Shown here: positions 7,101-7,655 of the stretch, in pieces
How the letters are laid out: each line of letters starts with the position of its first letter
How positions within the stretch are numbered: position 1 is the first letter of the stretch
Assembly (NCBI GenBank): GCA_036517855.1
Contig: DATDSR010000046.1
Location: forward strand, 1 to 7,655
Direction of reading: 5' to 3'
DNA length: 7,655 nucleotides
Origin: DATDSR01 sp036517855
GTDB lineage: Bacteria > Patescibacteriota > Minisyncoccia > Phycocordibacterales > DATDSR01
Notes under the pieces: model-generated
Seen by the model: the letters and a program-made list of their open reading frames with translations, nothing else
What the model was told of the DNA's origin: nothing
Database searches by the model: none
Program-made: the position numbers and the translations under genes

Positions 7101-7655
7101 ACGCATCATTGGAAGTTACGTAGTTCCTAGAGCCATCAGGGTATCTCGAAATCCAGTTGAACTCATCCGAGCCTTGGATGGGGATGATGCGCTCAAGCTC
7201 GCCCTCGACCCTTATCGGTGGGAGGCCCAGCTGGGCGCCCATCGGGTATTGATCTATGTACCAAACATCGTCGTTATAGAACTTGGCACCATAAGCTAAT
7301 TTCCCTCCGATGTTTGTTAGACATTTAATATCCTTGTGTCTCGCTTCTGTTCCGTCAGGATATCGGATAACTTTTTTAGCCCCTTCAGCGCGCACCCAAG
7401 CCGGACCCTTGTCGGCAATAATGAGAGAGTCTGCTGTACTACTATCTAGTTCGTTTAGGACTTTGGGTTTGCCCATCTCAAGAAGAGTGACAATTTTTTT
7501 CAGCCCAGTTTGTGGGGATCCTCTCTCTATTTCGGTTGTTATAAAATTCCTGCCCCCACTTCGAAAGACTCTTTTGATAGGGTACTGTTTGCCCCACTCT
7601 TTCTTCTCAAATTTACTTAAATCAAAATCGAAGTCGCCTTTTTGTTCTAGTTTGG
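4120..7655 (-). CDS. Giant multidomain protein: WG/propeller-like repeats, conserved middle module, transglutaminase-like core; 5' end beyond the right edge
   Basis: The frame ending at the TAA 4122..4120 stays open to the window edge. An ATG at 7476 exists, but 59 further upstream codons are open and protein-like, so the true start is outside. Numbering visible codons from 7653: about 76-340 holds roughly seven degenerate repeats of about 40 residues (pattern I..L..V.GK.AY......W.V; e.g. GPDGKWFVV), resembling WG/beta-propeller repeats. Residues 430-537 form a compact aromatic module (ATYGATHYLPGIEY, LDGNWHHFFGS). Residues 625-668 are a basic, Gly-rich linker; 699-809 are beta-rich; 814-924 are helical. 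Residues 925-989 are a transglutaminase-like core with GVCNDF, DRAHLLGF and VDGTPGG, giving the Cys-His-Asp triad C928 (codon 4872..4870), H965 (4761..4759) and D985 (4701..4699). Residues 994-1177 are mainly helical. Family knowledge: such cores act as protein crosslinking enzymes or as cysteine proteases/amidases. The substrate is unknown. No signal peptide can be judged because the N-terminus is missing. Confidence 0.88.
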   Translation of the reverse strand, partial: KLEQKGDFDFDLSKFEKKEWGKQYPIKRVFRSGGRNFITTEIERGSPQTGLKKIVTLLEMGKPKVLNELDSSTADSLIIADKGPAWVRAEGAKKVIRYPDGTEARHKDIKCLTNIGGKLAYGAKFYNDDVWYIDQYPMGAQLGLPPIRVEGELERIIPIQGSDEFNWISRYPDGSRNYVTSNDAYPLHDGRDFGEIIKVGNEKFSTFKGPDGKWFVVGEKAIVDGPFDEIKHLTKVGDGYAYAAKEGSVWRVHNVKNGVDEVTPDMSEPAVITNVNGKLCYWVKMKHGQSILVYDRKVSGSFHGLLDEEIIDLQADEKGVVLLVEEKDKYVFYTYDFETQNKGKFGKAEISPEELKRIGDKIRPFLLKDVLNWNGMAHKIDSANIEPRLVLPGGTDYERLATNERATKCGEYTLNPETQDINWETIPESKIKVIELDATWSNIRKPEVVKHLVATYGATHYLPGIEYMQYLSEHQTKIPAKLLDGNWHHFFGSIVCSEDQNWKVPSVALSRGKWTCSGDYLWNSMLGQRHVVLIEKPVSSETTGESEVDQGGNPLITEADWQKFKLLNAVSSADKELVAKYTEAYMGPPTEEERKKELGESESFKDFVNEGLKAGKKYWLETIAGKREGKREARMLAEYLFPEIKRERERQRQMGGWFGGSGGGRERPAPRAQDYLSAEGGKRFRGGDPMKKGVEVMRTRELVGEPIVSELLAGYNKETGVFETAQIPIAPELDEPVREHTFTLPTVSGMREVNLPYLLGGQVIPERVRGIKADGSEVALSMDLLPTGGARVTLEAGVMSLAYSVRKSQLPSVPEHLSEREYERFSKDVERRYRKQFNEKVAPLPSELALFVKSIQKLGPQEKLVAIENEVRRIGYYDFGNTEEVESRKDGLSLEELFGFMQERMEEIRASKPELSAELKNKLYAGVCNDFGKLVFAMMREAGIESGVISAFLPTGTSVTTDRAHLLGFALWPAEGGKFKIVPVDGTPGGVTESEQKLLANIQRPALAEQIKVYKEKTETLLREASERFKEIEKFIASNDVEKIRGLSNGELEKIVNTILRYGVKESHLATLRTILDASQYSPLNLRNLDLSDPTKATEFASFVADEIRRGREHTPEPGKGAGSVLFSLIEQFIKRNGPGSTKQLERVFDLISPSLDEIESRAFIATLKYLEARRVS

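Noticed and set aside
1..7655. Alternative genetic code with TGA read as glycine, as in Gracilibacteria and SR1
   Set aside because: The visible genes end in TAA or TAG, but none needs an in-frame TGA to stay open, and the composition near 50 percent GC does not suggest code 25. The standard bacterial code explains every gene.
1..7655. CRISPR array, tRNA, rRNA, insertion sequence or phage genes
   Set aside because: No spaced direct repeats, tRNA-like cloverleaf, transposase motifs or terminal inverted repeats were seen. The window is almost fully filled by the listed genes.

Overview
The window looks like a piece of a bacterial chromosome from a candidate-phyla-radiation (Patescibacteria/Parcubacteria-like) genome. 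This placement is inference. It rests on a GspG-like pilin fused to a beta-helix, a very large WG/propeller-like protein with a transglutaminase core, tight gene packing, and several starts without a Shine-Dalgarno sequence. All gene ends seen are TAA or TAG. There is no RNA gene, CRISPR array, insertion sequence or phage gene that I can support.

Layout. Positions 1-693 (minus) hold the first 231 codons of a membrane fatty-acid desaturase that runs off the left edge. It starts at a GTG with a good Shine-Dalgarno sequence. Positions 694-827 are a divergent intergenic region carrying two interleaved perfect 8-bp inverted repeats. Positions 828-1283 and 1295-1603 (plus) are two small, unrecognised membrane-anchored proteins, probably co-transcribed. 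They converge on the minus-strand block with only 12 bases between.

The minus-strand block, in transcription order, has three genes. The first is a giant multidomain protein (4120 to beyond 7655) whose 5' end is outside the window. The second is a 529-residue pilin/beta-helix fusion (2492-4081), preceded by its own likely extended -10 element and a 12-bp palindrome. The third is a DgkA-PAP2 fusion (1616-2488), which begins at a TTG three bases after the pilin stop codon. The whole window is almost fully coding, and no gene-free stretch exceeds about 135 bases.

How the genes may work together: the theme is the cell envelope. The desaturase would adjust membrane lipid fluidity. The DgkA-PAP2 fusion could make the lipid carrier undecaprenyl phosphate from both undecaprenol and undecaprenyl pyrophosphate. 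The pilin/beta-helix and probably the transglutaminase-like giant would act at or outside the cell surface. The most unusual items are the pilin/beta-helix adhesin-like fusion translationally abutting a lipid-carrier enzyme, the giant propeller-transglutaminase protein, and the interleaved repeats in the divergent promoter region.
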